A stretch of 64,000 nucleotides of DNA from Candidatus Gastranaerophilales bacterium. GTDB taxonomy: Bacteria; Cyanobacteriota; Vampirovibrionia; Gastranaerophilales; Gastranaerophilaceae. The notes under the pieces are model-generated. The model searched no databases and had not been told where the DNA came from. It was given only the letters and a program-made list of their open reading frames with translations. The stretch is taken from contig CALVDX010000003.1 in NCBI GenBank assembly GCA_944326425.1, positions 62,001 to 126,000 on the forward strand. Reading direction: 5' to 3'. The first letter of the stretch is position 1. Each line of letters starts with the position of its first letter. Made by a program: the position numbers and the translations under genes. Positions 44,491-54,259 of the stretch are shown here, one piece after another.

Positions 44491-46727
44491 TAATTATTCT
44501 CCATATTACTGACAGGTGTATGTTCTGTATTGTTATTCCCGGACGCAGATGAAGGGACCGCTGTTCCGCTTCCTTCATTATGACCGGCTACTGGCGGGGT
44601 TAAGGTTATTGTATTGCTTTGTTTTACCGGTACCGGTGCCGTTTCGGCCGGCTTAGGCATAGGCGGATGTATCGCCGGAGTTTTCTCTTGCTGCTCAGTA
44701 CTATTATTATTTCTGCGCAAGCCCGGAAGAGAAATATTTATTTTAGGAACATCAACTTTCGGCAAATCTATTTGAGGCGCATCAAGTTTTTTGTCATCTT
44801 CTTTTTTCTCAAAGGCTTTTTGCGCATCACTTGGTGCAATTATTTTAACAGATTCTGCCTTAAAAGCATCTAAAGCAACCGGCGGGTAATCAAAATCATG
44901 ATCACCGTAGGGCGCTGTAGCCACCGTCATTATATCTTTCCATATAAGTGCAGGAACTGTACCACCGGTTAATGATCCTCTTGAATTATCATCGTTACCA
45001 ACCCATACACCGCATACGATATCCGGAGTATAGCCCATAAAATATGCATCCTTATAATTATCCGTAGTCCCGGTTTTACCTGCCGCGGGTTTTCCTATTC
45101 TGGCAGCAGTTCCTGTTCCATATTGTATTACCGTTTTTAGCATTGCAGTCATTTGTGAAACTGTGTCATAATCCAAAACTTTTACGGATTTCGTACGCGG
45201 AGCCTCATAAATAACTTTGCCGCGAGAGGTTTCTATTTTTTCAATTGCATACGGCTCGACCTTGTATCCTCCGTTTGCAAAAATACCGTATGCACGCGTC
45301 ATTTCAAATAGTTTTACACTGTGTGACCCGAGCGCAATTGTATAATCGTATGGCATCGGGGTTGTAATACCCATCATTCTGGAGAGTTGAATTACATTCC
45401 TTACCCCCACAATATCCATCATTCTGGCTGCACAAACGTTTGAAGAAATCATCAAGGCCGTATAAATAGGAATGGAGCCTCTGTACTTGTTTCCGTAGTT
45501 TCTTGGTATCCAGTTTCCGACTTTGAACGGTAAATCATCAAGTCTGTCGTTCGGGCCATAACCCTTTTCAAGCCCTGCAGCATATATAAAAGGTTTAAAG
45601 GCAGAACCGCTCGGTCTGAGTGATTGTGTAACCCTGTCATATTGGGATTTCGTATAATCTTTTCCGCCGGCATACGCTATAATCCGCCCGTTTACCGGAG
45701 AAAAGACAAATGCGGCTGCCTGATTTTTATCAGATTTAAGCCCCCAGGCATTCATATTTTTTAGTATAGCTTCATTAGTTTTTATTTGGGTTTTATAATC
45801 AAGAGTGGTTGTAATCTTATATCCGCCGGTTGAAATATCTTCATCCGTAAAACCGAGTTTTTCAAGCTCTTTCATTACATAATCACAAAAATAAGGTGCT
45901 TTGTTTAAAGCGTACAAAGAAGGAATATTCGATAGATTTACCGGAGCTTCTTTTGCCGAATTGTAGGTATCTTTATCGATATATTTCATTTTATACATTC
46001 TGCCTAAAACCTGATTGCGTCTTTGTTTTGCAAGTTCTATATCATTAAACGGTGAATATACCGACGGGGCCTGCGGCAGCCCCGCAATCAATGCCATTTC
46101 AGGTAAAGTAAGCTGGTTTAATTCTTTATTAAAGTAGACTTTTGCAGCGGCTTCAACCCCGTAAGCGCCTGAGCCTAAATAAACATTATTCAGGTATAGT
46201 TCCAGAATTTTATCTTTATCAATAGTTTTTTCTATTTGTGCAGCAATTTTTATTTCTTTAATTTTTCTTGTTAATGTCCGTTCGTTACTTAAGAACAACA
46301 TTCTCGAAAGCTGTTGTGTAATAGTACTTGCGCCCTGAACTACTTTACCTGCAAGAATATTAGCAATTATTGAACGTGAAAGCCCGAATAAATCGTACCC
46401 CGAATGTGAATAAAAATGTTTATCTTCAGTTGCAATAAGAGCTTGAATTAACGGTTTTGGAATTTCGCCCAGTGTAGTTTTGGAAGATGAAAAGGCTGTA
46501 AATGTTTTTATAACAACTCCGTCATCCGAATAAATCTGGGTTACCATATTCGGGGTAAAACTTTCAAGCTTGCTTATCGGCGGGAGCGTCATTAAGTAAA
46601 CCTTGAGAACAATCAGCCCCGCTAACACTATTGATATAAAAATTACGATTAATTTAGTTATAAGTGATATTATAGGATTTGGCGTATTTTTTCTTCCGCC
46701 ATTTTTATTACGTGGAATTTTATACAT
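44490..46727 (-). CDS. penicillin-binding protein 1A (bifunctional transglycosylase/transpeptidase)
   Basis: Builds peptidoglycan in the periplasm. One membrane anchor at about residues 20-45; GT51 domain with ATEDKHFYSHSGYD near 95 and GASTITQQLSRMLFLS; transpeptidase with SGSAFKPF (catalytic Ser near 385), SSN-like SSNVCAA, and TGKTGTTDN near 560. A Pro/Lys-rich, low-complexity tail of about 110 residues follows. 745 residues. AGGGGA precedes the ATG. Coupled to the PurH-like gene. Confidence 0.95.
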   Translation of the reverse strand: MYKIPRNKNGGRKNTPNPIISLITKLIVIFISIVLAGLIVLKVYLMTLPPISKLESFTPNMVTQIYSDDGVVIKTFTAFSSSKTTLGEIPKPLIQALIATEDKHFYSHSGYDLFGLSRSIIANILAGKVVQGASTITQQLSRMLFLSNERTLTRKIKEIKIAAQIEKTIDKDKILELYLNNVYLGSGAYGVEAAAKVYFNKELNQLTLPEMALIAGLPQAPSVYSPFNDIELAKQRRNQVLGRMYKMKYIDKDTYNSAKEAPVNLSNIPSLYALNKAPYFCDYVMKELEKLGFTDEDISTGGYKITTTLDYKTQIKTNEAILKNMNAWGLKSDKNQAAAFVFSPVNGRIIAYAGGKDYTKSQYDRVTQSLRPSGSAFKPFIYAAGLEKGYGPNDRLDDLPFKVGNWIPRNYGNKYRGSIPIYTALMISSNVCAARMMDIVGVRNVIQLSRMMGITTPMPYDYTIALGSHSVKLFEMTRAYGIFANGGYKVEPYAIEKIETSRGKVIYEAPRTKSVKVLDYDTVSQMTAMLKTVIQYGTGTAARIGKPAAGKTGTTDNYKDAYFMGYTPDIVCGVWVGNDDNSRGSLTGGTVPALIWKDIMTVATAPYGDHDFDYPPVALDAFKAESVKIIAPSDAQKAFEKKEDDKKLDAPQIDLPKVDVPKINISLPGLRRNNNSTEQQEKTPAIHPPMPKPAETAPVPVKQSNTITLTPPVAGHNEGSGTAVPSSASGNNNTEHTPVSNMENN

Positions 46728-46794
46728 TTATATCCCCTGTACATGATTTATATGTTATTATTTTACCAGATAAAAAAAAAGTAGGTAGGGGTTA

Positions 46795-47196
46795 ATGATT
46801 TCGGATTTATTATTCTCTATAAAAAATGAAATTCTTTCTTATTTTGTTCCTGAAAGAATAAAATATAAAATAACAGGAGAGTGCAAAAAGTGCGGCAAAT
46901 GCTGCCGGTATATGTATAGTGTTGACAAATACTCGCCGACTGATTTTAAAATAATGCAGTTTCTTTTTCCTGCATATAGGCGGTTTTACATAAAGGGAAC
47001 AGATGATACGGGCAATCTTATTTTTGCATGTAAATACGTTACGGATGACGGATTATGCAGCGTGTATGATAAACGATTAAAAATGTGTAAAAATTATCCT
47101 GCAAAATCAATACGATTTTACGGAAAACTACACGAGGGATGCGGGTATACAATTGAAAAACCGGATTTTAAATCGTATCTGAACAAATCAGACTAA
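46795..47196 (+). CDS. YkgJ-type cysteine-cluster protein
   Basis: 133 residues with CKKCGKCCRYMY at about 31 and CKYVTDDGLCSVYDKRLKMCKNYP further on: the CxxCxxCC pattern of the YkgJ/UPF0153 zinc or iron chelate family, whose members are often found near RNA or peptidoglycan genes. AGGGG precedes the ATG. Divergent from PBP1A. Confidence 0.9.
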   Translation: MISDLLFSIKNEILSYFVPERIKYKITGECKKCGKCCRYMYSVDKYSPTDFKIMQFLFPAYRRFYIKGTDDTGNLIFACKYVTDDGLCSVYDKRLKMCKNYPAKSIRFYGKLHEGCGYTIEKPDFKSYLNKSD

Positions 47197-47197
47197 A

Positions 47198-47530
47198 TTA
47201 TTTTTGAAGAGCGCAGCCATCAGTAGTAGTAAATGTATTTAAACAAATCATAATAAAATCAACAAATGCCCAGATACCTGTTATAAGAAGTCCGATTCCA
47301 AGCCAGCCGAGGAGCAAAGTAATTAAAAGCATTGTAATTCCTGATGCGGTTTTGCCTACATAAAAGCGATGAGCGCCAAACCCTCCTAGGAACAAGCATA
47401 ATAATAGCGCGACGACCCAGCTTTTTCCTGTATTGTTAGATACAGCTGCCGGCTTTCCCGTTGCAACTCCGCAGTGAACACAAACTACAGCATTATCATC
47501 TATTTTTTGTCCGCAATTTTGACAGTACAT
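47198..47530 (-). CDS. zinc-ribbon and TM2-domain membrane protein
   Basis: 110 residues. N-terminal zinc ribbon CQNCGQKIDDNAVVCVHCG (C3, C6, C17, C20) followed by a TM2 domain: segment VVALLLCLFLGGFGAHRFYVG and a second hydrophobic segment with the family motif. Membrane protein, function unknown in bacteria. Good ribosome site AAGGAG. Confidence 0.92.
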   Translation of the reverse strand: MYCQNCGQKIDDNAVVCVHCGVATGKPAAVSNNTGKSWVVALLLCLFLGGFGAHRFYVGKTASGITMLLITLLLGWLGIGLLITGIWAFVDFIMICLNTFTTTDGCALQK

Positions 47531-47590
47531 TTTACTCTCCTTATTTCAAAATTGTAGCATATTATAAAGGCAGGTTCAAATTGTCAGTGC

Positions 47591-47800
47591 TTACCCGCCG
47601 CAAACCTTACAAGGTATTCCGCCACGGTTTATTGTTTCTTTTTTATCAATTTTGATACAATTAACAGTGCACTTTGCAGCCCATCAGCACAATAATTGAT
47701 GATATTTGAGGGTTTTAGTGTTAAATAATACCATCTCTGCAGAACATAGTGTTGCGGATAAAAATATCAGAGTTATTAGTAATGTAAAAATTTTTTTCAT
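47591..47800 (-). pseudogene. small exported Cys-rich ORF interrupted by an in-frame TGA
   Basis: From ATG 47800 a signal peptide (MKKIFTLLITLIFLSATLCSA) and 16 residues follow, then TGA at codon 39 (47686-47684). The same frame continues for 30 codons to a TAA: WAAKCTVNC, then GGIPCKVCGG. Total 69 codons with five Cys (38, 44, 48, 64, 67). The part after the stop matches a pattern I recognise as a conserved small family (KYH--SC-WA-KCT-NCI, GG-PCK-CGG), so the ORF looks intact apart from the stop. The position of the TGA appears to be a variable residue, so a point mutation to a stop is the simplest reading. Only a weak ribosome site (AGG) precedes it. Confidence 0.55.
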
Positions 47801-47893
47801 AAAATATACCTGTTTAATTTGAAAAATACTAACATACTTTTATTTAAATGTAAAACAGTGGGAGAAAAGAAAAACTAATGCAAAGAGAAGAAA

Positions 47894-47908
47894 GTACAAT
47901 TTTTGTAC
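47894..47908 (-). terminator. weak terminator-like hairpin after tRNA-Lys
   Basis: GTACAA/TTGTAC with a 3-base loop, about 30 bases downstream of tRNA-Lys, followed by a short T-rich tract on the minus strand. Confidence 0.35.
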
Positions 47909-47936
47909 AAAATCAAATAGTAAGAACGAAAAAATA

Positions 47937-48009
47937 TGCGCTTGGCGCGATTCGAACGCGCGACCTATCCCTTAAAAGGGGAGTGCTCTACCTGCTGAGC
48001 TACAAGCGC
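47937..48009 (-). tRNA. tRNA-Lys (anticodon TTT)
   Basis: 73 nt. Acceptor GCGCTTG/CAAGCGC, D arm GCTC...GAGC, anticodon loop CTTTTAA with anticodon TTT, T arm GCGCG TTCGAAT CGCGC. One C-T mismatch at the top of the anticodon stem. CCA is not encoded. Confidence 0.96.
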
Positions 48010-48120
48010 ATATTTTATAAACTTTATCAAAACAACCAGCCTGCTATTTATACTTAGTAATTCTTAACTTCGGCCGCCTGGCTGCCAACTATTTCAATAT
48101 ACCAAGAACATTTTTTATCG

Positions 48121-49251
48121 TCAAGCATTTTTTATGATATCAGTAAAATCTTTATGAAGCTTTACATTGTGTACACGCAGGTAATCAACACGTTTTTCAA
48201 TTAACAGACTGTTTATTGCCAGCGTATAAATATCCTTTTCTTCATTTGTTCCGTTGCCGAGAAAGCTTTTTCTCGATATACCAACCATAACAGGCCGCTT
48301 TAAAGTATAAAAATCTTCAATCCTGCTTAATATATCTAAATTATTTTGTTTTGTTTTTCCAAAACCTATCCCGGGGTCGATTATTATATTTTCTATTCCT
48401 AAGGATTTTGCAAACTCAATTTTTTTATAAAGAGCTAAATAGATGTCTTCTACAACGTTGTTATAATTTGGATTATCTTGCATTTTGTCCGGGGTTCCCT
48501 GAGAATGCTGAAGAATTACCGTTGCATTATATTTTGCAATAATTTCCGGCATGCCTTTGTCATAGTCAAAACCTGATACATCATTAATTATGTAATTTCC
48601 CCGCTTAAGCACTTCTTCTGCAACTTTAGCAGAACGCGTATCAATACTAATCGGGAGATTAATGTTTTCTTTCTCTATAAAATCTAAAACAGGTAAAACC
48701 CTTTTAAGCTGGGTAGCAGCATCAACAGGAGAAGAATAGGGCTTTGTTGATTCTGCGCCGATGTCTATCCCGTCAGCCCCGTCTTTAATCAATTTCAGAA
48801 GATGTCTTTTTGCATCTTCAATATCCAAATACTTACCCCCATCCGAAAATGAGTTATCTGTAATATTTAAAATTCCTATTATTTTCGTAATATTATTTTT
48901 GGTATAATCGCACAAATTAAGTATTTCTTCTGACAGCATCTTTAAACCAAATGGTTGAAATACCAGTTTTTGTGCAATCTTCTTTAATTCGGATATTGAT
49001 GCTGTAATAATTGCATCAGATTTTTCAATTTTTCCGGTAATAACCTCTCTATGAGTCATGCAGTCTGCACCAACTGAAATTGCTGTTTGTTTTAAAATGT
49101 TAGCCTGCGCAGGGCTTAAATCATATACTTTAATCAGTTTAAAATCCAGTTTGGGGACTGCCTGAGAAGAGTAAGAAGAGTCATACCCGATTTTGGCTAA
49201 CTCCTCTTCTTTGTTAATATTTTTCAGTTCTCTTAAAATAAACTTATGCAA
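48121..49251 (-). CDS. folP: dihydropteroate synthase with N-terminal extension
   Basis: Joins p-aminobenzoate to the pterin to make dihydropteroate for folate. The barrel begins near residue 123 with IIGILNITDNSFSDGG, followed by GADGIDIGAESTKP, IIIDPGIGFGK and the C-terminal RVHNV. Residues 1-110 form a separate domain (AQANILKQTAISVGADCMT; KKIAQKLVFQPFG) of the type found in long FolP proteins of Firmicutes and Thermotogae. Start is TTG at 49251, directly after the lpxA stop. The neighbouring lpxA gene is an unusual partner. Confidence 0.93.
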   Translation of the reverse strand: MHKFILRELKNINKEEELAKIGYDSSYSSQAVPKLDFKLIKVYDLSPAQANILKQTAISVGADCMTHREVITGKIEKSDAIITASISELKKIAQKLVFQPFGLKMLSEEILNLCDYTKNNITKIIGILNITDNSFSDGGKYLDIEDAKRHLLKLIKDGADGIDIGAESTKPYSSPVDAATQLKRVLPVLDFIEKENINLPISIDTRSAKVAEEVLKRGNYIINDVSGFDYDKGMPEIIAKYNATVILQHSQGTPDKMQDNPNYNNVVEDIYLALYKKIEFAKSLGIENIIIDPGIGFGKTKQNNLDILSRIEDFYTLKRPVMVGISRKSFLGNGTNEEKDIYTLAINSLLIEKRVDYLRVHNVKLHKDFTDIIKNA

Positions 49252-50061
49252 TTATTCTTCGCTTTCTAAAGATTGATGACCTGTTTTGTGTGATTTAAGT
49301 GTTACACCGCGTTTTGAGGTCTGGATAAATTCTATCATATCTTCAACAAGCTGATTAACCGGAAGTTCTTTTCTAATTTTTTCAATTGCTTGAGATGTAT
49401 TGTATTCATCAGAGATGAGAAGCTTAAATGCATCATAAGCAATAGTCCTGTCCTCTTGCGAGAAGCCTCTTCTTTTAAGAGCCACAACATTTAACCCGCG
49501 CGGGATTGGCGGTCTGCCCTCTCCTTTTGAATATGGCAGAATATCCTGTCTTGCAGCAGAAAAGCCGCTTATTATAGCCATTTTCCCGATTCTGATATTT
49601 TGGTGGAAAACACTCATCCCGCCGACAAACGCACCAAAGCCGACATGGACGTGTCCGCCGAGGGTAACAAGATTTGCAAGTATAACCTGATCTTCTAAAA
49701 CACAATTGTGCGCAACGTGCGAGCCTACCATTAACAAACATTTGTTTCCGACCCTTGTTGTAAAATCCCCGCAGGCAGCCCCTCTGTGAATAGTAACATT
49801 TTCTTTAATAATGGTATCATCGCCGATTACAACCTTTGTAGGTTCGCCTTTATAGCCTAAATCCTGCGGTTCTGAACCAATAGTCGCAAATGGAGATATC
49901 GTACAGCGTTCACCTATTTCTGCAAACTCAATATAGGCGTTAGCAATAACTCTTGTTTTGCTTCCAATTATTACATTTTCACCTATAACAACATTAGGTC
50001 CTATTATTGCATCATCTGCTATTTTTGCACCCGGGTGAATTACCGCACTTTTGTCAATCAT
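49252..50061 (-). CDS. lpxA: UDP-N-acetylglucosamine acyltransferase
   Basis: First step of lipid A synthesis: adds a hydroxyacyl chain to UDP-GlcNAc. 269 residues of left-handed beta helix with hexapeptide repeats (IHPGAKIADDAIIGPNVVIG), the catalytic His region VGSHVAHNC and GGHVHVGFGAFVGG, and the LpxA-type C-terminal helical domain. AAGAGGAG precedes the ATG. With waaA this supports a lipopolysaccharide outer membrane; the other lpx genes are not in the window. Confidence 0.94.
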   Translation of the reverse strand: MIDKSAVIHPGAKIADDAIIGPNVVIGENVIIGSKTRVIANAYIEFAEIGERCTISPFATIGSEPQDLGYKGEPTKVVIGDDTIIKENVTIHRGAACGDFTTRVGNKCLLMVGSHVAHNCVLEDQVILANLVTLGGHVHVGFGAFVGGMSVFHQNIRIGKMAIISGFSAARQDILPYSKGEGRPPIPRGLNVVALKRRGFSQEDRTIAYDAFKLLISDEYNTSQAIEKIRKELPVNQLVEDMIEFIQTSKRGVTLKSHKTGHQSLESEE

Positions 50062-50151
50062 TTTATACTCCTCTTATTGAACTGCATTTACAAATTTAAG
50101 TATAGTATAAAAAAATAGTTTATTTCAAAATTTAATATTATTTTAATATGA

Positions 50152-50186
50152 AACCACCCCCAATAAATATTTTATTGGGGGTGGTT
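50152..50186 (-). terminator. rho-independent terminator of the gene at 50203
   Basis: A 16-bp perfect stem (50152-50167 with 50171-50186) and a 3-base loop, 17 bases after the stop of the gene at 50203. Very stable, with an A/T-rich tail either side. Confidence 0.9.
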
Positions 50187-50202
50187 ATTTAATAAATACT
50201 TG

Positions 50203-50583
50203 TTACACTTGTGGCGGCAGGTGCTTTTCCATATCATAAATCATTGCTCTAAAATCGGGAGTTTTATTGCCTTTTGCCAGCGTAGTTGCGCCGAACCCGA
50301 GGGCCGTAAGTCCTAACGGAGCTATTGAAATTAAACGTCCCCACTTATTTTTTAAGAATGCTCCGCCTAAGAGAGCAAGCAATGATGCAGCAGTAATTGA
50401 ACCGCCGATTATATTTTTACGTTTTACACCCTTTTTGTGTTGTGCTTCCAACTGAGAAACAAATTCATCAACTGTCGGTTCAGGGAGTCTTGCCGGTGCA
50501 TTGTTAACACCGGTTTGTGTTTGTACCGGCGCCGGAGTGTTAACCGGATAAGCTGCTGTGTTTGGAGAAATACCTTGTACCAT
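50203..50583 (-). CDS. lineage-specific protein with Gly/Ala-rich membrane segments
   Basis: 126 residues. A Pro/Thr/Gln-rich N-terminus (MVQGISPNTAAYPVNTPAPV) leads to a basic segment (KKGVKRKN), hydrophobic IIGGSITAASLLALLGGAFL at about 59-78 and a second hydrophobic stretch at 86-105. The plan is the same as in the proteins at 35423 and 54891. AAGGAAG precedes the ATG; a motif half-site lies 120 bp upstream. Function unknown. Confidence 0.7.
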   Translation of the reverse strand: MVQGISPNTAAYPVNTPAPVQTQTGVNNAPARLPEPTVDEFVSQLEAQHKKGVKRKNIIGGSITAASLLALLGGAFLKNKWGRLISIAPLGLTALGFGATTLAKGNKTPDFRAMIYDMEKHLPPQV

Positions 50584-50690
50584 AGTTCTTCCTTTCTATA
50601 ACTAACCTTTGTATATAATAATTAGAAATGTAACTAACCTTACTTTTATAAAAACAATATTAGTAAAATAATTGCTAGTAAAACAAATAA

Positions 50691-50708
50691 TGTAAAGAAA
50701 AATTTACA
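50691..50708 (-). promoter_or_regulatory. degenerate TGTAA motif upstream of the gene at 50583
   Basis: Sense strand TGTAAATTTTTCTTTACA: the first half-site fits, the second is replaced by an inverted TTTACA. It lies 55-70 bp upstream of the start predicted from TATAAA at 50650-50645. Confidence 0.3.
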
Positions 50709-50729
50709 AAATTATTTTTTTATTTCAGC

Positions 50730-50757
50730 TTGAATTTGAATGTTGAGCAGATATAAT
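50730..50757 (+). promoter_or_regulatory. promoter for tRNA-Pro
   Basis: TTGAAT (50730-50735), a 16-base spacer and TATAAT (50752-50757). It gives a 5' leader of about 165 bases before the tRNA. Confidence 0.45.
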
Positions 50758-50763
50758 AAGTTA

Positions 50764-50931
50764 TGGTCTCTCAATGTTCTGGCTTTGAGAGGTTGATAAT
50801 TAAATAAATCAATTTGGATGCAGCAGGTTTGTAAATAGGGCAGGCGAATGGAGAGCTCTGGGGATCGATGGAGCCGTATAGGAGATATACCAAGCTGCGC
50901 CCGAAAAATTTAAAAATTGATAATTGAATAT
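50764..50931 (+). other. long tRNA-Pro leader, no gene
   Basis: No supported protein gene. Two copies of TTGATAATTRAAT (near 50791 and 50915) flank a segment that includes ACCAAGCTGCGC (50889-50900), the exact complement of the tRNA-Pro D-arm bases 50941-50952. Confidence 0.5.
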
Positions 50932-51008
50932 CGGGATGTAGCGCAGCTTGGTAGCGCACCTCGCTTGGGACGAGGGGGTCGCACGTTCAAATCGTGTCAT
51001 CCCGACCA
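50932..51008 (+). tRNA. tRNA-Pro (anticodon TGG), CCA encoded
   Basis: Acceptor CGGGATG/CATCCCG, D arm GCGC...GCGC, anticodon stem CCTCG/CGAGG with loop CTTGGGA (anticodon TGG), T arm GCACG TTCAAAT CGTGT, discriminator A and encoded CCA at 51006-51008. Confidence 0.96.
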
Positions 51009-51012
51009 TTTT

Positions 51013-51040
51013 AAAAGAGAGGGTAGCCCTCTCTTTTTTG
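51013..51040 (+). terminator. rho-independent terminator after tRNA-Pro
   Basis: An 11-bp stem AAAAGAGAGGG/CCCTCTCTTTT with loop TAG, followed by TTTGTTT. Starts 5 bases after the tRNA. Confidence 0.92.
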
Positions 51041-51072
51041 TTTATCAATGTAATTTTTAGGAGGAAGGTATT

Positions 51073-51306
51073 ATGGGCAAAATTTTTGGTATTTCGGACA
51101 ATCCTGTTTCTACAATTGGAGGTTCATTAAACCCTGTAACTTATGAAAAGAAGGAGCAGCCGGTAACAATTATTAATAAACAGATTAACAAGGCTGATAA
51201 GTTTGTACCTTCTGAAAAACTGCCCAAATCCAATTCGTTTGTAAAAATGCGTAATGGTGTCGGCAGATTAATGTCGCATTTTAGTAAGAAATTCATTAAA
51301 AAATAA
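51073..51306 (+). CDS. small basic protein of unknown function
   Basis: 77 residues, Lys/Asn/Ser-rich (MGKIFGISDNPVSTIGGSLN; KSNSFVKMRNGVGRLMSHF). No membrane segment or recognised motif. The very strong ribosome site AGGAGGAAGG 5-8 bases before the ATG argues that it is expressed. It begins 33 bases after the tRNA-Pro terminator; the only -10-like hexamer (TGTAAT, 51049-51054) is adjacent. A hairpin closes the gene. Confidence 0.65.
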   Translation: MGKIFGISDNPVSTIGGSLNPVTYEKKEQPVTIINKQINKADKFVPSEKLPKSNSFVKMRNGVGRLMSHFSKKFIKK

Positions 51307-51346
51307 AATCCCGCCGGTATTTTTTCGGTGCGGCGGTCATTTTATT
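51302..51346 (+). terminator. imperfect terminator hairpin of the small gene
   Basis: AATAAAAT and CCGCCG pair with CGGCGG and ATTTTATT around a 15-base loop. Long but with bulges and without a clear T run. Confidence 0.5.
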
Positions 51347-51362
51347 GTAATTACTATAATAC

Positions 51363-51388
51363 AAAAGGCAGGTTTTACCCTGCCTTTT
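51363..51388 (-). terminator. rho-independent terminator of eno
   Basis: A 10-bp stem AAAAGGCAGG/CCTGCCTTTT with a 6-base loop; T-rich on the minus strand. It is symmetrical enough to act on both strands. Confidence 0.85.
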
Positions 51389-51430
51389 GGTTTTCGCATT
51401 TTCTTAATCCGTAAGAAACCTGCAAGATGC

Positions 51431-52825
<1,395 letters not shown>

Positions 52826-52883
52826 TTAAGAATTGTTTTTGCTCTTGAAATTTTCTGCTGCCAAAATGTTTTGGTTCTGAAAA

Positions 52884-54125
52884 TTATTCAGCGGAAATGT
52901 ATCCTCTTAAAGCAGTGTATGCCGCCACATAAGGGGAAGCAAGATAAATAAAACCTTTTGTGTTTCCCATTCTTCCCTGAAAGTTTCTGTTTTGTGTTGC
53001 AAGACAGACTTCGCCGTCACCTAAGATACCGGCGTGAACGCCTACGCACGGTCCGCATCCGGGAGCCATAATTGCGGCGTTAGCCTCTACAAAAATATCT
53101 ATTAAGCCTTCTTTTAGGGCCTGCTTAAAGACATCTTTTGATGCAGGAGAGATAATCATCCTTACATCGGGGTGAACCGTTTTGCCTTTCAATATTTCTG
53201 CGGCAACTCTCAAATCTTCGATTCTTCCGTTTGTACAGGTGCCTAAGAATACCTGATTAACTTTCACATCTTTTAATTCTTCAACCGGCTTTGTATTGTC
53301 TACCGTATGCGGGCAGGAAACCGTGTGAGGAACGGAACCTGCGTCAATAACGATTATTCTTTCGTAATTGGCGTCGGGGTCGGGGAGAATTTGTTTAAAC
53401 TTGTCCTCCCTTCCTCTTTGTTTTAAAAACTCTTTTGTCTTGTCGTCTGCGACAAATAAACCGCATTTTGCGCCGGCTTCAACCGCCATGTTTGCAAGCG
53501 TGAACCTTTCTGACATTGACATCTTGTTTATTGTATCGCCGCAAAATTCAAGCGCTTTGTAGGTTGCACCGTCAGCACCAATCATACCGATAAGGTGGAG
53601 CATCAAATCTTTTGAACAGACGCCGGGCTTGAATGTTCCGTTTACAACGATTTTGAAGGTTGCAGGGACTTTTAACCAGGTTTTACCCAGAGCCATTGCT
53701 ACTGCAATATCGGTAGAGCCCATACCTGTTGCAAAAGCGCCCAGCGCGCCGGATGTACATGTGTGTGAATCCGCGCCTACAAGGACCTCACCGGGGTTAA
53801 CGTAGGTTTCAATAAGTCTCTGGTGGCAAACTCCCGAACCGACATCCGAGAGGACAGCGCCGTACTCTTTAGAAAATTCTCTTAGTACCATGTGCGTGTT
53901 AGATAGTTCTTTGCGCGGGCTCGGGGATGCGTGATCTATAAAAAGAATTGTCCGCTCGGGGTTGTTGAGTTTTTGTTTGCCTAGCTTTTTAAACTCCGCA
54001 ACCGTCAGAGGACCTGTTCCGTCCTGAACTGCGGCTACATCAACCTTTGATATAACGAGTTCTCCCGCCTTAACATCTTTTCCCGCGTGGTTTGAAATAA
54101 TTTTTTCTACAAGTGTCTGCCCCAT
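52884..54125 (-). CDS. leuC: 3-isopropylmalate dehydratase large subunit
   Basis: Isomerises 2- and 3-isopropylmalate in leucine synthesis; needs the small subunit LeuD, not seen here. The 4Fe-4S ligands are C287-like FLGTCTNGR and CGPC in APGCGPCVGVH; ADSHTCTSGALGAFATGMGS is the substrate-site signature. 413 residues places it in the shorter LeuC class that also includes homoaconitase and methanogen-type enzymes, so the exact substrate is less certain. AAAGGGGA precedes the ATG. Confidence 0.88.
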   Translation of the reverse strand: MGQTLVEKIISNHAGKDVKAGELVISKVDVAAVQDGTGPLTVAEFKKLGKQKLNNPERTILFIDHASPSPRKELSNTHMVLREFSKEYGAVLSDVGSGVCHQRLIETYVNPGEVLVGADSHTCTSGALGAFATGMGSTDIAVAMALGKTWLKVPATFKIVVNGTFKPGVCSKDLMLHLIGMIGADGATYKALEFCGDTINKMSMSERFTLANMAVEAGAKCGLFVADDKTKEFLKQRGREDKFKQILPDPDANYERIIVIDAGSVPHTVSCPHTVDNTKPVEELKDVKVNQVFLGTCTNGRIEDLRVAAEILKGKTVHPDVRMIISPASKDVFKQALKEGLIDIFVEANAAIMAPGCGPCVGVHAGILGDGEVCLATQNRNFQGRMGNTKGFIYLASPYVAAYTALRGYISAE

Positions 54126-54204
54126 AATTTCCCCTTTTTTTTATTTTAGATTATAACACAAAGTACAATTTGCGGAGAGTTATTCAATATAGCCAATGAC
54201 TAAA

Positions 54205-54220
54205 TGTAACAGAATGTTAA
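54205..54220 (+). promoter_or_regulatory. variant of the TGTAA direct-repeat motif
   Basis: TGTAACAGAATGTTAA, half-sites 10 bp apart, in the sense of the gene at 54418. It lies about 57 bases before the first TATAAT of the pentanucleotide array. Confidence 0.35.
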
Positions 54221-54259
54221 GACGAATTTCAAGAAGGCGGAAACGCATCAGCCGCGCGG

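Noticed and set aside
47660-47690. Selenocysteine at the in-frame TGA of the Cys-rich ORF
   Set aside because: No stable hairpin of the bacterial SECIS type follows the TGA within 30 bases. Kept only as a remote possibility.
50809-51048. Minus-strand ORF containing MVGMTRFERATPSSQAR
   Set aside because: It is the antisense of tRNA-Pro and its flanks. This translation is a known artefact of tRNA genes in databases.
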